Below, in pieces: positions 8,823-20,217 of a stretch of 22,310 bases of DNA. A model generated the notes under the pieces. The model was not told the origin of the DNA. It did not search any database and was given only the letters and a program-made list of their open reading frames with translations. Both the position numbers and the translations under genes were made by a program. Source of the DNA: Pelargonium cotyledonis (Eukaryota; Streptophyta; Magnoliopsida; Geraniales; Geraniaceae); assembly GCA_036897625.1 (NCBI GenBank), contig JAYMTA010001025.1, positions 1-22,310 on the forward strand, read 5' to 3'. The number at the start of each line of letters is the position of its first letter. Position 1 is the first letter of the stretch.

Positions 8823-9706
8823 ATACTTATATTAGAAAGAAGAAGAAAAAAAATGTAAGAAATAAAGTTGTGCTGTATCTTTTTGTGAGTCCTTCCATCA
8901 TCTCTCATTCACAATGATTTTATTTAGTGTTTCTTATTCATCCTATTATAGTTTCTTAATTGAGTTTCGCAATTTACATAAATACATTTTAAAATTGGGG
9001 AATAAATAATTTGTTTGTTATTGAATAAGTTATTAGGCTTCACTAAAAATATGTTTTACAAAAAAAACAAACCATAATCTTGAAAAAGGTTACAGGTTAT
9101 GTTAAATTTAGAAGAAAAAGAACATCAAACAAAACATTGAAACACACGTCAGAACCTTGACCTTTACTTGCCAAACAACTACAAATCAAGTTAAAGATCA
9201 AACAAAGGATAACCAACAGTAGTATGCAAACAACACTAAGATTTACAAGACATCCCAAGATTCTGATCACAAATACAGAATACGTATGTATCACAGCAAC
9301 AAAACATATTGTATTTCAATACATCCCAAGTAAAACATGCATTTCAATCTCATACAAGTGACGTAGCCTCGCATGCATTTCAATACATTCCAGGTAAAAC
9401 TCGAGCCATATATTTAGGAGAAGAAGTTCTCTAGATTAAGAAAGATAGTAATAGGAATATCTCATACATATAAAAGTTCTTGGACTCTCCTAATGAACAC
9501 AAGGCTCTCAACTGATAACATTTTGTACAGTCACAATCACAAATTCACTACCACCTCCCATTTTACACCCTTAAAACTTGTACAGTAATTTTATCTCCTC
9601 TGCATGGGCATCTGGTGTCCTTCACCATCTGAGCCTCAGCTAGCCTGATTCTAGGTATATCCTCAAACTAACAATGTACAGTTTTAAGTACAACCGACAG
9701 TTTTTT
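8823..9706. other. AT-rich intergenic DNA and distal 3' UTR side of the Pumilio gene
   Basis: No gene is supported here. The right part, above about 9410, probably belongs to the Pumilio 3' UTR (minus strand) if a distal poly(A) site is used. A 25-bp imperfect direct repeat lies at 9312-9336 and 9376-9400. A 65-codon minus-strand frame at 9097-9294 is hydrophobic by composition but has no start context or homology that can be recognised. Confidence 0.4.
9312..9400. repeat. Imperfect direct repeat, 25-bp units 64 bp apart
   Basis: Units at 9312-9336 and 9376-9400 share ATTTCAATACAT and GTAAAAC and match at about 22 of 25 positions. A third partial copy (ATGCATTTCAAT) starts at 9337. This is a local duplication with no evident function. 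Confidence 0.6.
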
Positions 9707-9712
9707 TTTATT
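9707..9712 (-). terminator. Candidate proximal poly(A) signal of the Pumilio gene
   Basis: The minus strand reads AATAAA about 130 nt beyond the Pumilio stop codon, followed by an A-rich run. A longer 3' UTR, reaching to about 9400, is also possible because Pumilio mRNAs commonly have long 3' UTRs. Confidence 0.35.
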
Positions 9713-9843
9713 CTGAATAAGCTCCTATCCATCTACATAAATAGATAAGGCCATTACTAAACATGAAATGAAAGAAAAAAGAGAGAGGTTGCCCATACTA
9801 TCCTCAGTTAGCTGTACAATGTCTTCCTTTCCTACACCGTCGT

Positions 9844-12800
9844 CTAAGTTGTGGGATGTGGATGCGCATATGCATATGCATGTGGTGCAGCAGTCTGAAT
9901 GCTAATCCTCCTCTCTGAAAAATAAAGCCATTTGTTAGAAAACAATTCCACCCGGAAAGAATAATTTCACGACCAACAAAAACGTCTTCACATTTTGTGA
10001 TATAAAAGACTTGGGGACAGAGAATATGAGTGATAGGGTACAGTTGGGTGCAACACAAAAAAGGAAAATTCAAATAAGAGGTATGAGTTAGAGAAGTACC
10101 CCCAGCTGCAACTAGTTTCTCGACACGCGCAACTATGTGCTTCCCATAAGTGTACTTCTTCAGAGCATTCAAGTGAACTTTAATACGGTTGAGGATCAGT
10201 TCAAGTTGCTGGTCATCGCAAGTTTCCAGCACTTTCTGTACAACATAGTTGGCATATTGATCTTTCATCATCGCCTGAACACAGCAAGAACAAAAGCAAA
10301 TTCAACACAATCAGAGATTAACCATCACAGGGAAAGGTAAGTTCATAAAACCTGAAGGATAAAACAAAAAACAATACCAGATTTCTTAAATTGGAAAAAT
10401 GTTTCACTTGCATATTGTTAATAATAATAACTGTTAAAGCCAAGGACAAATTGTCTCTAAAGTGACTACAAAATAGAACAGGATAATGAGAACATAATAG
10501 AAGTGACTAGAACTTCAATGCAATGACACAGCTCCCATTAACTAGCAATCTAGAAACAGGGACCACCCCTTCCATATTCCATATGGATATTAACATTTCA
10601 CATGCATCCAATATTCGCTTAGTAATTAATAACAAGGACAGTCAAGCAAAACTATTTGCATGGATTCAAAACATTATCGAGTACCAACATGGGCTGGAAT
10701 ACCTATAATACGAGCATAAAATATTCGAAAACCATACCCATCCAATACATTCTAGATGAAGATCCAAGAACTCAGGATCAAACTGCTATAATAAACTAAT
10801 CAATCATCCCTGGCTAGGTTAATAAAAAATATTAGACAAAGTTACTCTCTACACTTCACTGAGATATGATTCAAAACTTGTATGAATAGAATAAAATAGC
10901 TATACAAGTTTCCCATTGACTTGAGAAGCCCAAAAGCAAACTTTAGTGAGCCACACAAGCCAAGCAATTACAGAGGTTGAGAGAGATGAGGCACACAACT
11001 GGAAGAACAAAAAAAATGTCAAATCTAAATAATAAAAAAATCAAACAAAACTAAATCTATAACTCAATAAATTTGAAGAGAGAATAAGTAAGAAGCTTCA
11101 ACCATTTTGCTCCTTAATTACAGGAAAGGAAAAACCACAAACCTGAAGAGGTTCATTTTCATCAGTTGTACCAAGCATCTCAGTCACAAGGACCTGGCGT
11201 TCAGTCTGAGATCCAAAACTTAAACACTTCTCAACAACATTGGACGCGAACTTCTGTTGGCTCATCTGAACAATCTGCGCAGATAATTTCTTAATGATAG
11301 CCGATCGCTCATCTGGCTTCCCATGTTCCAGAACATGCTGCATAATTCATGGTAACAATTACAAGCCAAGAAAGAAAGAACTATATATATATATTAGATG
11401 ATATACTGCAGACTGTAGTCCACCAGAATGGACACACATGAAGTCCACAGAGAAGAGTAACAAACCCTGATAAATTAAATAGCAGGTCCAACAATAGCCC
11501 TAATATGGGTTCTGTAAACATATGTAGCAGCAGCAAATAATATTTCAGATTCAATTTTAGCAAGTATTTGGCATAGATAAGGAATCACACAAGATGAATG
11601 TATGTGTGTGTGACCAAACATCAGGTTACCAGACCATGGGGTAAGATAATTCAAACCATGACTTCTTTAATTTCAATTTCAAATGCCAAAAGGACTAATG
11701 GCTGTTTAAAGATCCTAAACAAAAGAGGAGACATTGGTGCTCCTCGTGACAGGCTTCATTAATACTATAACCGGCCACTGGTCTATCCAGAGAAGTTTTG
11801 AAAAGATGTATTTTCTGGTAGACTAAGAGGCATAATAGTAGAAGACAAGTGTTCTAAATGAACAATTTAGGAGGGGCGTGAAATGGGCGTTGCCTCTCGA
11901 TGATGATAAACAAATGGGTATGAAACCAACTTCAAAACAAAAAGAAAATATTTATACCTTTAAACAAAATGGAACAATACGATTTCACAAGGAACTTTAA
12001 CTATTGATACAAAGAAAAGGTATTAAGAACTACTTGAGAAATTAAACCATCCATCTCAATGAAATATAATTAAAAAAAAAATCTTAACTTTGCCCGAGAC
12101 TCTAACCTCACATATACAGAAAAAACAAGGAAAAGGTTCCAGAAAGACAACAGACCTGAACAACATAATTTCCATACTGGTCCTGTGCTAACATGCAAAC
12201 AGATTGGAAAATGGCATCCATCATTATATGCTGGGTTTTCGGGTCATGGCAGTGCTCCAGGACTCTCTGTCACAATACAACTCAACCTTTTTAGTGTGTA
12301 CATGTACATCATCATAGCGAGTGAAACGTAAAATATATTACTAAATGGATTCAAACATATAGACATAGCACTTGATAAGAAAAGCTTGATCTCTAAACCT
12401 GTATAACACGGCAGCCATATGGATGAGTTGACAGTGTCACTACTTGATCATAAAATGTTGAAACAATAAACTGGATTGCATCTTCAGGAATGCATTCAAT
12501 GCACTTCTGGATGACATGGTTTCCATTCTGATCTCGGACACAGCGCATGATATGGCCATCCAGCTCTGTTACCATTTTTGTCTGCTGGTCTAGATCAACA
12601 ACTTCAATGGCCTGAAAAATTAAAACAAAGTATGTTAACCACACAACCTTCTGAAACAACAAAGCATCAGTAAAGCAGTTTTCATTCACTCTATCAGCAC
12701 TAGATGGCCAAGAAAAAAAGTAATTCTACTGCAGAGATGAAGTTATGTGTGGTAATTCATTACTGTTATAGACAATCTTAAATATCTACCCCTCCAAAAT

Positions 12801-15800
12801 TAGAAGAGTGCAGTCACCATTCTAGCCAAACGAGTACTGTGTCAAAACCAGCTAGTTGACATTCTAGTATACCGAGAATTCCCATAAGAATATTATATTG
12901 TTATCATGCATCTCCAACAACCAAGCAACCAAGCTAGGTATGGAGCAGGACACGGGAGAAAAATGATGATCCACCATTGGAAATAGGAGGATAATTCTCA
13001 CCCAGCAATGTCATGAGCACAACACTAAGGTGTGCAATGCCTCTGACTATCATGGAAAGAAAGTGGTTATTTAATAAAACATGCAAGACATCTCAGTAAA
13101 ATTTAAGTGGCATGGTTTGGGTTACTAGATAACTCTACCTTTTGGATCACTCGACAACCATACATTTGAAGACTGAGAGTTAGCACATGTCCAGTCAGCT
13201 GATCAGCCAATTCTCTGATCTGAGATGCAGAGCCATGTTCGAAAAACTATACACAGATTGAAATTGTTAGCCACATGCAAGTGTTTAAAATTATCTACCA
13301 CATTGTATATTAAGCAGCCTGCAATCATACAATCTTAGTAAGCATATCAAAAGGAGATAGACTCTTAAAAATCAAGTACCTTTTGAATCACATAATTACC
13401 AAAAACATCAGTCATTAGTGATAGGGCTTGAGGCATGATTTCATGGAAAACCATGTTTTTCTCATCTGGTGATGCAGTCTCAAGTTTTTGTTGAATAAAT
13501 CTACTACCGTATTGATCAGCGCTGTCATAAAAGCAAAAAAGAAAAGTATTAGATGTACAGAGGTTTGGGTTGACAGGGATGAGTGTACCAAAGTAGTTAC
13601 CTGAACTCGACAACATGACCAGCAATTTCTGATAGCTCAAAGCATTTAGTTTTGTTGCTCTTGAATTCATCCAGCAACGAGGATGCAAAACTTTCATCCA
13701 AATTACCACCAACATCCGAGTGCCAAGCTCCCATGACTCCACCAGCTAAATTCCTCATCCCAGATGCAAAACGAATGTTCCGTTCACCATGTCTGACAGG
13801 ACTTCCTGACCCGACAGGAGAGTTTGGAAGAAGGGGGCCTGCCAATGGGCTTCCTGGATATGACATTCCCAGACCAAATGCTGGATTTCCATAATAACCA
13901 TGATTCAAGCCACCAGATTTACCTTGATAGGCAAGAACACCATACTGTGATTTTTGAGATGAAAGCAACTGGCCAATGTAAGCTTTCTGAAGTCCAAGTA
14001 GATCCAAGTATGAATTGCCCAAGCCTTCCCTATCCATTGTGGGGTCATTAAGAGCAGCAAGTTGAGCTGCATACTCATTTGATCTCAAGTACTGAAGATA
14101 TCGCGGATCCATGAGGGGCACTTGATTTCCCACTCTACTAAGATTCTGTAACTCCGCTGCTGCAGCCATCAAATTTGGCCCCAAAGACAATCCACCAACA
14201 AGCCCTCTCGAATCCAAACCATTCACTCCCATCGCAGAAGCAGCAGCAACATTTTCAAACAAAGGGGGCAAATTACCACTCCCAAGCTGGCCCATCATGG
14301 GGGGCGATGCAGGATTAATGGCATAACCACTAAGGCCATAGTTTGGAATTGAGGGATTCAAGCTATCCATATTACGATAGTGAGAAGGTGAACTTCCTCC
14401 ATTCAAAGTTGGAGAGGAAGAGTTTTTCAGGTCCATCCCAACTGCATTATTTTTACCCATATCTGGATACATGCCTTTAACTGCTTGGGTAGCAGAGTTC
14501 AGATGAAGACGCCTGGACTCAGAATTATTCATGTAGGGGTGTTGTTTCATATGGCTCTGGTCATTTTGTAAATTGAAAAGGTTATGGCGATCATCAATCT
14601 CATGTTGAATTTGAGACCGTGAATGATTATCTTCATCTACCATACCATTTGTTGATAGATTCAGGCCAGAAAAAGCAGCTACAAGTTCTGGTGATTGATT
14701 TAAACCAGATGAGGCACCACTATATGAGTTAGGCCCGTTAATACTTCTTTTATTGATAGAGCTGGCCCTTCCTCCTCCAACAGGTGGAATGCGAGGACTA
14801 GGAGCCCTAGCTACAAGTTGAGGATCAGGTGTGGTGCTTCTCGACAAGGATCCACCTAAAGCAGAAGCATAAGAATGCGAAGCTGATGCACTGGTGTTTT
14901 GAGCAGAAGAGACGCCCTCAAGCAGATGAGCAAATTGGGCTTCAGACGATTTGACGTCATCAAATGCATTGCGGCTAGCAGGACGAGAGGGGTGCTGACT
15001 AATATCATCCTGCATTTGAACTTTTAACTTAAATGACACGTATAGCAGCATGGAAAAGAAAAATGAGCAATATACACTACAGCTAAAATTAGCAAGAAAC
15101 GAAGTATAAACATCAAAAGAGGCTAAACTGGAAAATTTATGTGCATCAATTAAAAATGCCAATCTAGATGAAGCATATGGTCAAACCCGCTCGACAGATG
15201 CAGGAAAAACAATGCATGCACATCAACATACACACCTTGAAGAAGGGATGAGGGGGCAGCAGTATCATTCCATTCAATTTCAAAAGCTCCACAATTAAAA
15301 AGCAGGCATTAAAAAAATTACCCCAATAAAGGGAAAAAGAAACACAAAATGAGCTGAAACATAAAAACATGAACAGAAAAATTATTCTCCTTCACATATT
15401 AGAGATGAAGTTTAGGCGAATATTCCTAATGTCATGCTAGATAAGAAAGATATTCTCTCCCAATTTGGCGCCACACAATTGGGTCACCAATCTCCGAAAC
15501 ACTATTAGCCACACTGCATTCTCCACGCCATCTTTTTGGCACATAATGACAACCACATCTACACCATTACAAAGTGTGACGTAATTGATGGCAAGCTTAC
15601 TGGAGAGGGAACAAAATAAAGCAACTAGAAGCAATTAATGGACATTCAAAAACAGAAACCACGGGATCCAGTCATAAACAGGGGCTACCAATCTGATCCC
15701 AACAAAGGCTTATATCTTAAAAATATATGGTGTCATCATATAAAGAAAATGGTATATTAATATAGGTAGCCAACATAAACACACAATCTAGAATTAAACC

Positions 15801-16696
15801 TCAGAATGCATTTCGGTGTCAAATAAACAATCACACCATATATATACATCTAGTAACAATTTCTTAAAGAGTATAAGCACAGAGCTGGCAGACTAGATGG
15901 CAAAATTATAAAACAATGATCTAGCTGAGACACCAGATATAATTGACCAATCCAATAGTCAATGACTCAACTTGAGCAACAGTATATTTTATAGTAAGTC
16001 ATAAAACTAGAAATTTATGAAACATTGAACAGAAACATCCAAACAAATCAGTCAAATATCAAAACTTTTCACCTGAAGGATCTCTGCAATGCTCTTCTGC
16101 CTACCCAGACCCAGACCTGTCAACCCAATCAAACCATCTCCACCCCATTCGCCAGCCCTTTTCCCTTCAACCCCATTCTCCTCCAGTCCACCATACCCTG
16201 GCTGAACTGAGAACAGTGACCTATTCCCGTTCCCTCCTTCTTCACCTCCATTCCTGCTCATCTTCCTCCTGTCCCCAATTCCTCCCACAGCAGAACCGCC
16301 GCCGCCGTGCATCCTCTGCGCGAACCGCCAGTCTTCCTTGGACAGCAAGGGTGGTGGAAGCCTCGGATTCATGTTGACGTTGGAATAGTAGTAATTGACA
16401 TAGGACGGATCGGCCCGGAGCTCCTCCTCGGACGCGAACCCTTTCCCACCGCTTTTCTGGAAGTCCGATAGAGCGGCAGCGTCGAACAAGCCTCCCACGG
16501 CACTCAACGCGCCTTCGACGGTGGGCGGCGCCGACCCGCTTCTGTACATACTGAGCTCCTTCTCCCGATCACTGACCGCCTCCTGCCGCCTCTGCTCGCG
16601 AATCAGCATACCCAAATCCGTACTGAAATCTGGATTTTTCAGCATCGATCGCATAGAAACATCAGACATCATTTTCGAATAGCCATCGGTGATCAT
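9844..16696 (-). CDS. Pumilio/PUF RNA-binding protein (APUM1/2/3-like), 9 exons, 1015 aa
   Basis: A cytoplasmic sequence-specific mRNA-binding regulator that represses or destabilises targets through 3' UTR sites. Exons on the minus strand are 16696-16073, 15009-13601, 13521-13380, 13246-13139, 12611-12399, 12266-12156, 11337-11143, 10274-10100 and 9914-9844. Every junction is GT-AG, phases agree, and the sum is 1016 codons with stop. The start is ATG at 16696 ([12 protein letters not shown]), as in plant homologues; the frame runs farther up only to a non-ATG codon. The N-terminal half (about 1-645) is the low-complexity NABP-type region with [11 protein letters not shown] and [12 protein letters not shown]. 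The PUF domain spans about 646-992 with eight repeats. RNA-contacting residues are S684/R685/Q688, N720/Y721/Q724, C756/R757/Q760, N792/H793/Q796, C828/R829/Q832, N865/Y866/Q869, S901/N902/E905 and N943/Y944/Q947. The tail ends in an Ala-Tyr and His-Pro repeat. Length is near the 968 aa I recall for Arabidopsis APUM1. Confidence 0.97.
15010..16072 (-). other. Large first coding intron of the Pumilio gene (1063 bp)
   Basis: It is bounded by a GTGAAAAG donor after the codon for Q208 and by an acceptor AAATGCAG before GATGATATT, in phase 0. The interior is AT-rich. It contains a TATATACA on the plus strand (TGTATATA on the transcribed strand) near 15842-15849. No gene, repeat or RNA gene is recognised in it, and the short reading frames at 15164-15370 and 15437-15634 are not supported. 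Confidence 0.8.
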
Positions 16697-17060
16697 AACA
16701 GGCGATGGAAAAGTAACTAAAACTCGGTAAAGATCGAATCTTTCAGCTGGGAACAAACTAAATCTCGTCAAAAATCAAATGGGTTTGGTGCTAACGCTCG
16801 AAAGAGCAGAAAAAAAAAATCAACAAATTCGATAAAACCGACCCATCATTTATCAATTTTGAACCCAAAATAAAATCAAACTGAAAAGGACGAACTGTGA
16901 AAGGTATTTTTAAGACATAGATTTGGCACTAAATTCAGCGGCGAGTGCAGAGACTGGTTAGTGAAGAGCGATGATAGAGATTATGAATTGTGAGTTTAGC
17001 CATCTTGTGAGAGAAAGTGAAAGAGATACGGAGAGGGAGAGAGAGAAACAGTGGAGCGAG
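16697..17060 (-). promoter_or_regulatory. 5' leader of the Pumilio gene with pyrimidine-rich tract
   Basis: The plus strand from about 17000 to 17070 is a GA-rich run (GAGAGAGAGAGAAACAG and similar), which reads CT-rich on the Pumilio strand. This is typical of plant 5' leaders and core promoters near transcription starts. No clear TATA box is seen upstream, so transcription may start from a CT-rich, TATA-less promoter. Whether this leader contains an intron cannot be decided from the sequence. Confidence 0.5.
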
Positions 17061-17164
17061 AGAAGGGAGTGATAAGCACGAGCGGTAGAAAGATCTGAGC
17101 CGTTGGATGTAAGAATTGACCGCACCGATCTATTCCAATGGCATTTGTTCTTACAAAGGGGTCT

Positions 17165-17173
17165 TTAGGGTTT
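17165..17173 (-). promoter_or_regulatory. Telo-box (AAACCCTAA) upstream of the Pumilio gene
   Basis: The minus strand reads AAACCCTAA, the plant telo-box known from promoters of translation-related and ribosomal-protein genes. It sits roughly 100 bp upstream of the CT-rich tract, a usual distance for this element. Function is inferred from position and sequence. Confidence 0.45.
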
Positions 17174-17253
17174 TATTTCACAAATATTAATTGATCGCTG
17201 AATTTTTATTTTTCTTTTGCACGTTTGTTTTTTAAATAATTTTATTGATTTTA

Positions 17254-18127
17254 GGGCATCTACAATGAAGTTGCGGAGAGGCTCTATAAGCTTGTTTGGC
17301 AACTCTATATGAAAAAAAAAAAAAAAAGATGTAGCCTAATAAAAATGAAACCAAAAGTCATTTATATTATGTAAACTAATGATTTGAATAAGATAACTAT
17401 TGAGTTTTATGTAATGTATGTCTGGAAAGAAAACGAATTAAAATATATTATTTTGTAAATATGACTCAAATATATTCTATACATTTATTGTGTTGTAATT
17501 ATTATTTCAAAATTTGTTTGATAATTAACTCATTAAGTCATGTGTTTGTTATGCTAAGACTCCAATGAATTTTAATTGAGTTTTAAAAGTTCAACTTATA
17601 TGCTAAATAAATATCATCCAACTGTTTTTGGTATACCTCTTATTTTGCAATTCAAATGATATCTATATGTTTCGAGACCATACAATTACGCTATCATTAT
17701 TGTGACGATAATTTGATTGAGCTGAAGAATATTTATTTTACCCTTCAGCATTTGGAGTAAGAAAACTTCATAAACTTGAGAGTCTGGTACGAGGGATTAA
17801 GTTTCCCATATTTTTCACACACAAACTTGGGGTGGTGATAAGTATCAAACAAGCACAATGAGTCTTATAGCTCATTTGACTGAGATGATGATGAGATGTT
17901 AAATTTATCAGTGTTAAACTCTATAACTTCACATTCTCTTTGAGATGTTAAATTTATCAGTGTTAAACTCTATAGCTTCACATTCTCTCTCTTCTCTGAC
18001 ACCTATTATAGTTGGTGTTAAGCATTAGAGGATTAAAAACTAAAGAAAATTTAAAGCCTCATGACACATTTTTTCTATTCTCTTAGCACCCAAAAGAGGC
18101 TTTTTATAAGCATTGGAGATTATGGCC
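17254..18127. mobile_element. Degenerate PIF/Harbinger-like (Tourist-type) MITE remnant
   Basis: The left end reads GGGCATCTACAATG and the right end, inverted, reads GGCCATAATCTCCAATG. These match apart from a short gap and two to three changes. Both ends directly abut TTA (17251-17253 and 18128-18130), the target duplication of PIF/Harbinger elements. A second, weaker end-like motif (AAGCATTAGAGGATT) occurs inside at about 18021-18035. The interior is AT-rich, has no transposase, and holds a poly-A run (about 17311-17326) and a 49-bp tandem duplication. The match between ends is short, so the call is tentative. Confidence 0.35.
17892..17989. repeat. 49-bp tandem duplication (two copies)
   Basis: The unit starting TGAGATGTTAAATTTATCAG occurs at 17892-17940 and again at 17941-17989 with about two differences. 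The near identity indicates a recent local duplication. It lies inside the candidate MITE remnant. Confidence 0.9.
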
Positions 18128-18130
18128 TTA

Positions 18131-20162
18131 AGTGTGAGGCTTATTTCTTCGTGGAAACACTTTGTTCAAAGTAGGATGGCTAGTAACCTCACTCTTAGGA
18201 GGGATACGTTGGAAGTGCATCACATAAGGAGTGTGTTGAAAGTCTCTAGGTAACTCATGATCTCTTTATCAAACCTTAGAGTCATGTCCGTTTGAATATT
18301 CACATCTCTCGTGTTGGGAGCGCGTGGAACAAGTGATTTGTCTATCCTGTGAACTTAATCTTTCCTTTACAAGCACGGAATGTTCAGACCTTCCAATTTT
18401 GCTTAGTATATAAGAGACAATTTTAGGGTATTCATATTTTGATTTCTGCCTTCTTGTGTAGGGTTATGATTGACATGAGGACTCATTGTGCGAGATCAAT
18501 AAGTGTTCCTCAAAAACCAGGATGTTGCGCATAATACAAACAATTCTTGTAGTTTGAGGTGTTGAAGGAAGTGGATTCTTATTCAGGTGTTAAGAGAATC
18601 GTCAAAAATTGCGAAGAGCGATATGAATAACACGACTTGTGCTCTCTTTATATTTCGTAACATTCCCAACTACATATTGATGGTGGAAAGACAAAAGTGG
18701 TTTGTTGATGTCGTTGAGCAACAGATTACATATATAGGACAAAAAATCAATGTAGCACAAACTGCTCATTTATAGAATTCACATTTTGTGTGAAAGTAAA
18801 AGAGTGTTAATCTATCAAATAATTTACAAATATGTCATTGTATTTAATTTGTACATCTGCATTATTGAATATTTATAGGAGACACTCTTCAAATGCAATA
18901 GGTGAAAATCAATGTAGAGTATATAATTGAATCATGTTCTTTCAGGTACTTGCCGTTTTAAAATAGGTTGTGAGCCAATTCAAAAATGTTTCATATATGA
19001 ATTCGGACTGTACGAACTTCGCTGACAGTGTGCTTGAAACACGATCGTGTGTGCTAAACGACCCATAAACGCCAAGCGTTTCGGAAAATAGAGTATCATC
19101 AAGAACTAGTGCTAAAACGAATGCACATATACGTTATAATCCATCGAGGTGGAGACATGTATATGTATAATGAAACCTGAAGGTGAGAGGCATAGATGGT
19201 AGGTGGTGTCGGGCTATAGATTTGAGTTAATTCTCACTCGCCTTACTTTCAACGCATTCATTCATAATATATTAGTTGCAGCAAGCAGCCTGTGAATCAA
19301 ATTATATTCACCACTCACTCTCTGTCCACTCCCTAATTCTGTAAATCATTAGCTTAACAACACAATTACTTCAATACTGTATAATTAAAAACAATTTGTA
19401 TTAATTGTTGATAGTTGTGGGTGTGGTAGCTAGGTCTGCATTACGTACGGTGATGAGTACTGGTTAATTAATAGTGTGAGCGCACGTGTATAAGTAAATT
19501 TGGACCGACTACACTACTATTATAGACTATAGTTGGTGTTGTTATTAATATATAATTATAGTGATGCACACAAAGTTCAACAATTGACATTAGTTGTCAT
19601 CAGAAACCATTTTACTCTTAACTACCCTCCCATCCCATGAAAACGTTGCCCAATTCCAAGGCTGCCTGGAAGTTGGAGCACTAACGTGGACCATGCCCTG
19701 CATGGCATGCCCAACCATTATCACAAACTCACTTGTGAATTAAAGGCCTCATTTCGATTCTCCATTTTAAATGTCTATATAGTTAACGGCAGAGACGTGA
19801 AATGTCAAGAATAAATAATTTGTTTGATAAACTAACGACAGAAAAAAATATCAAAACAAATTGTATAACTTTAATATAGTTTGTTGAAACTGTTGAAAGT
19901 AATTTATATATAATTATGAATTCACTATTATATTTGAAGGTATATATGTTATATGTAAAATATATATATATATACATAGTATAACGAAACTTATTTTTAT
20001 ATGCATGTTGCCTCATATCAATAATGGTCAAGCAACCAGATCGAATATTTAGAACATCTAACTATTAGAGATGAAAGTGAGGTCGACGGATATTCTACCT
20101 AGATCAACCAACAATATATACTGGTCTTCTTGAAATTAGAACGGTCTACCACCATGTCCTAG
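18131..20162. other. Intergenic DNA with no recognised gene
   Basis: About 2 kb of AT-rich DNA. Short reading frames (18587-18775 plus, 19783-20031 minus) have no recognisable domain. Visible small features are a perfect 12-bp palindrome ACACGATCGTGT at 19039-19050, a GGCATG/CATGCC short inverted repeat around 19690-19715, and a TA dinucleotide run near 19957-19973. No tRNA, rRNA or known miRNA precursor is recognised. Confidence 0.6.
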
Positions 20163-20178
20163 CTTATGTGGACAAAAA
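20163..20178 (+). repeat. Left copy of a 16-bp direct repeat flanking the second TIR element
   Basis: CTTATGTGGACAAAAA here matches CTTATGCGGACAAAAA at 21608-21623 at 15 of 16 positions. The copies bracket the TIR element with about 40 bp (left) and 31 bp (right, mostly A) between. It may be a target-site duplication. Confidence 0.6.
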
Positions 20179-20217
20179 TCGTCAAAAAAAAGAAGAAGAA
20201 GGATTAAAGGCAATATA

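Noticed and set aside
15842-15849. Perfect Pumilio-type site TGTATATA on the transcribed strand
   Set aside because: It lies in intron 1 within a TA-rich run and would not be in the mature mRNA, so chance is the simplest explanation.
16697-16771. N-terminal extension of Pumilio above MITDGYSK
   Set aside because: The upstream frame opens with a non-ATG codon, and MITD-type starts are usual in plant homologues.
17973-17997. miR156-like match on the minus strand (TCAGAGAAGAGAGAGAATG)
   Set aside because: It matches only part of the miRNA. No complementary arm that would form a precursor hairpin is seen nearby, and the region is a simple CT/GA-rich part of a repeat.
19039-19050. Perfect 12-bp palindrome ACACGATCGTGT
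   Set aside because: It is isolated, with no gene or repeat end next to it. One such palindrome in a 22-kb window is not remarkable.
18131-20162. Possible decayed retroelement in the gene-free stretch
   Set aside because: No long terminal repeats, primer-binding site or recognisable polymerase or capsid-type domains could be seen, so no such element is claimed.
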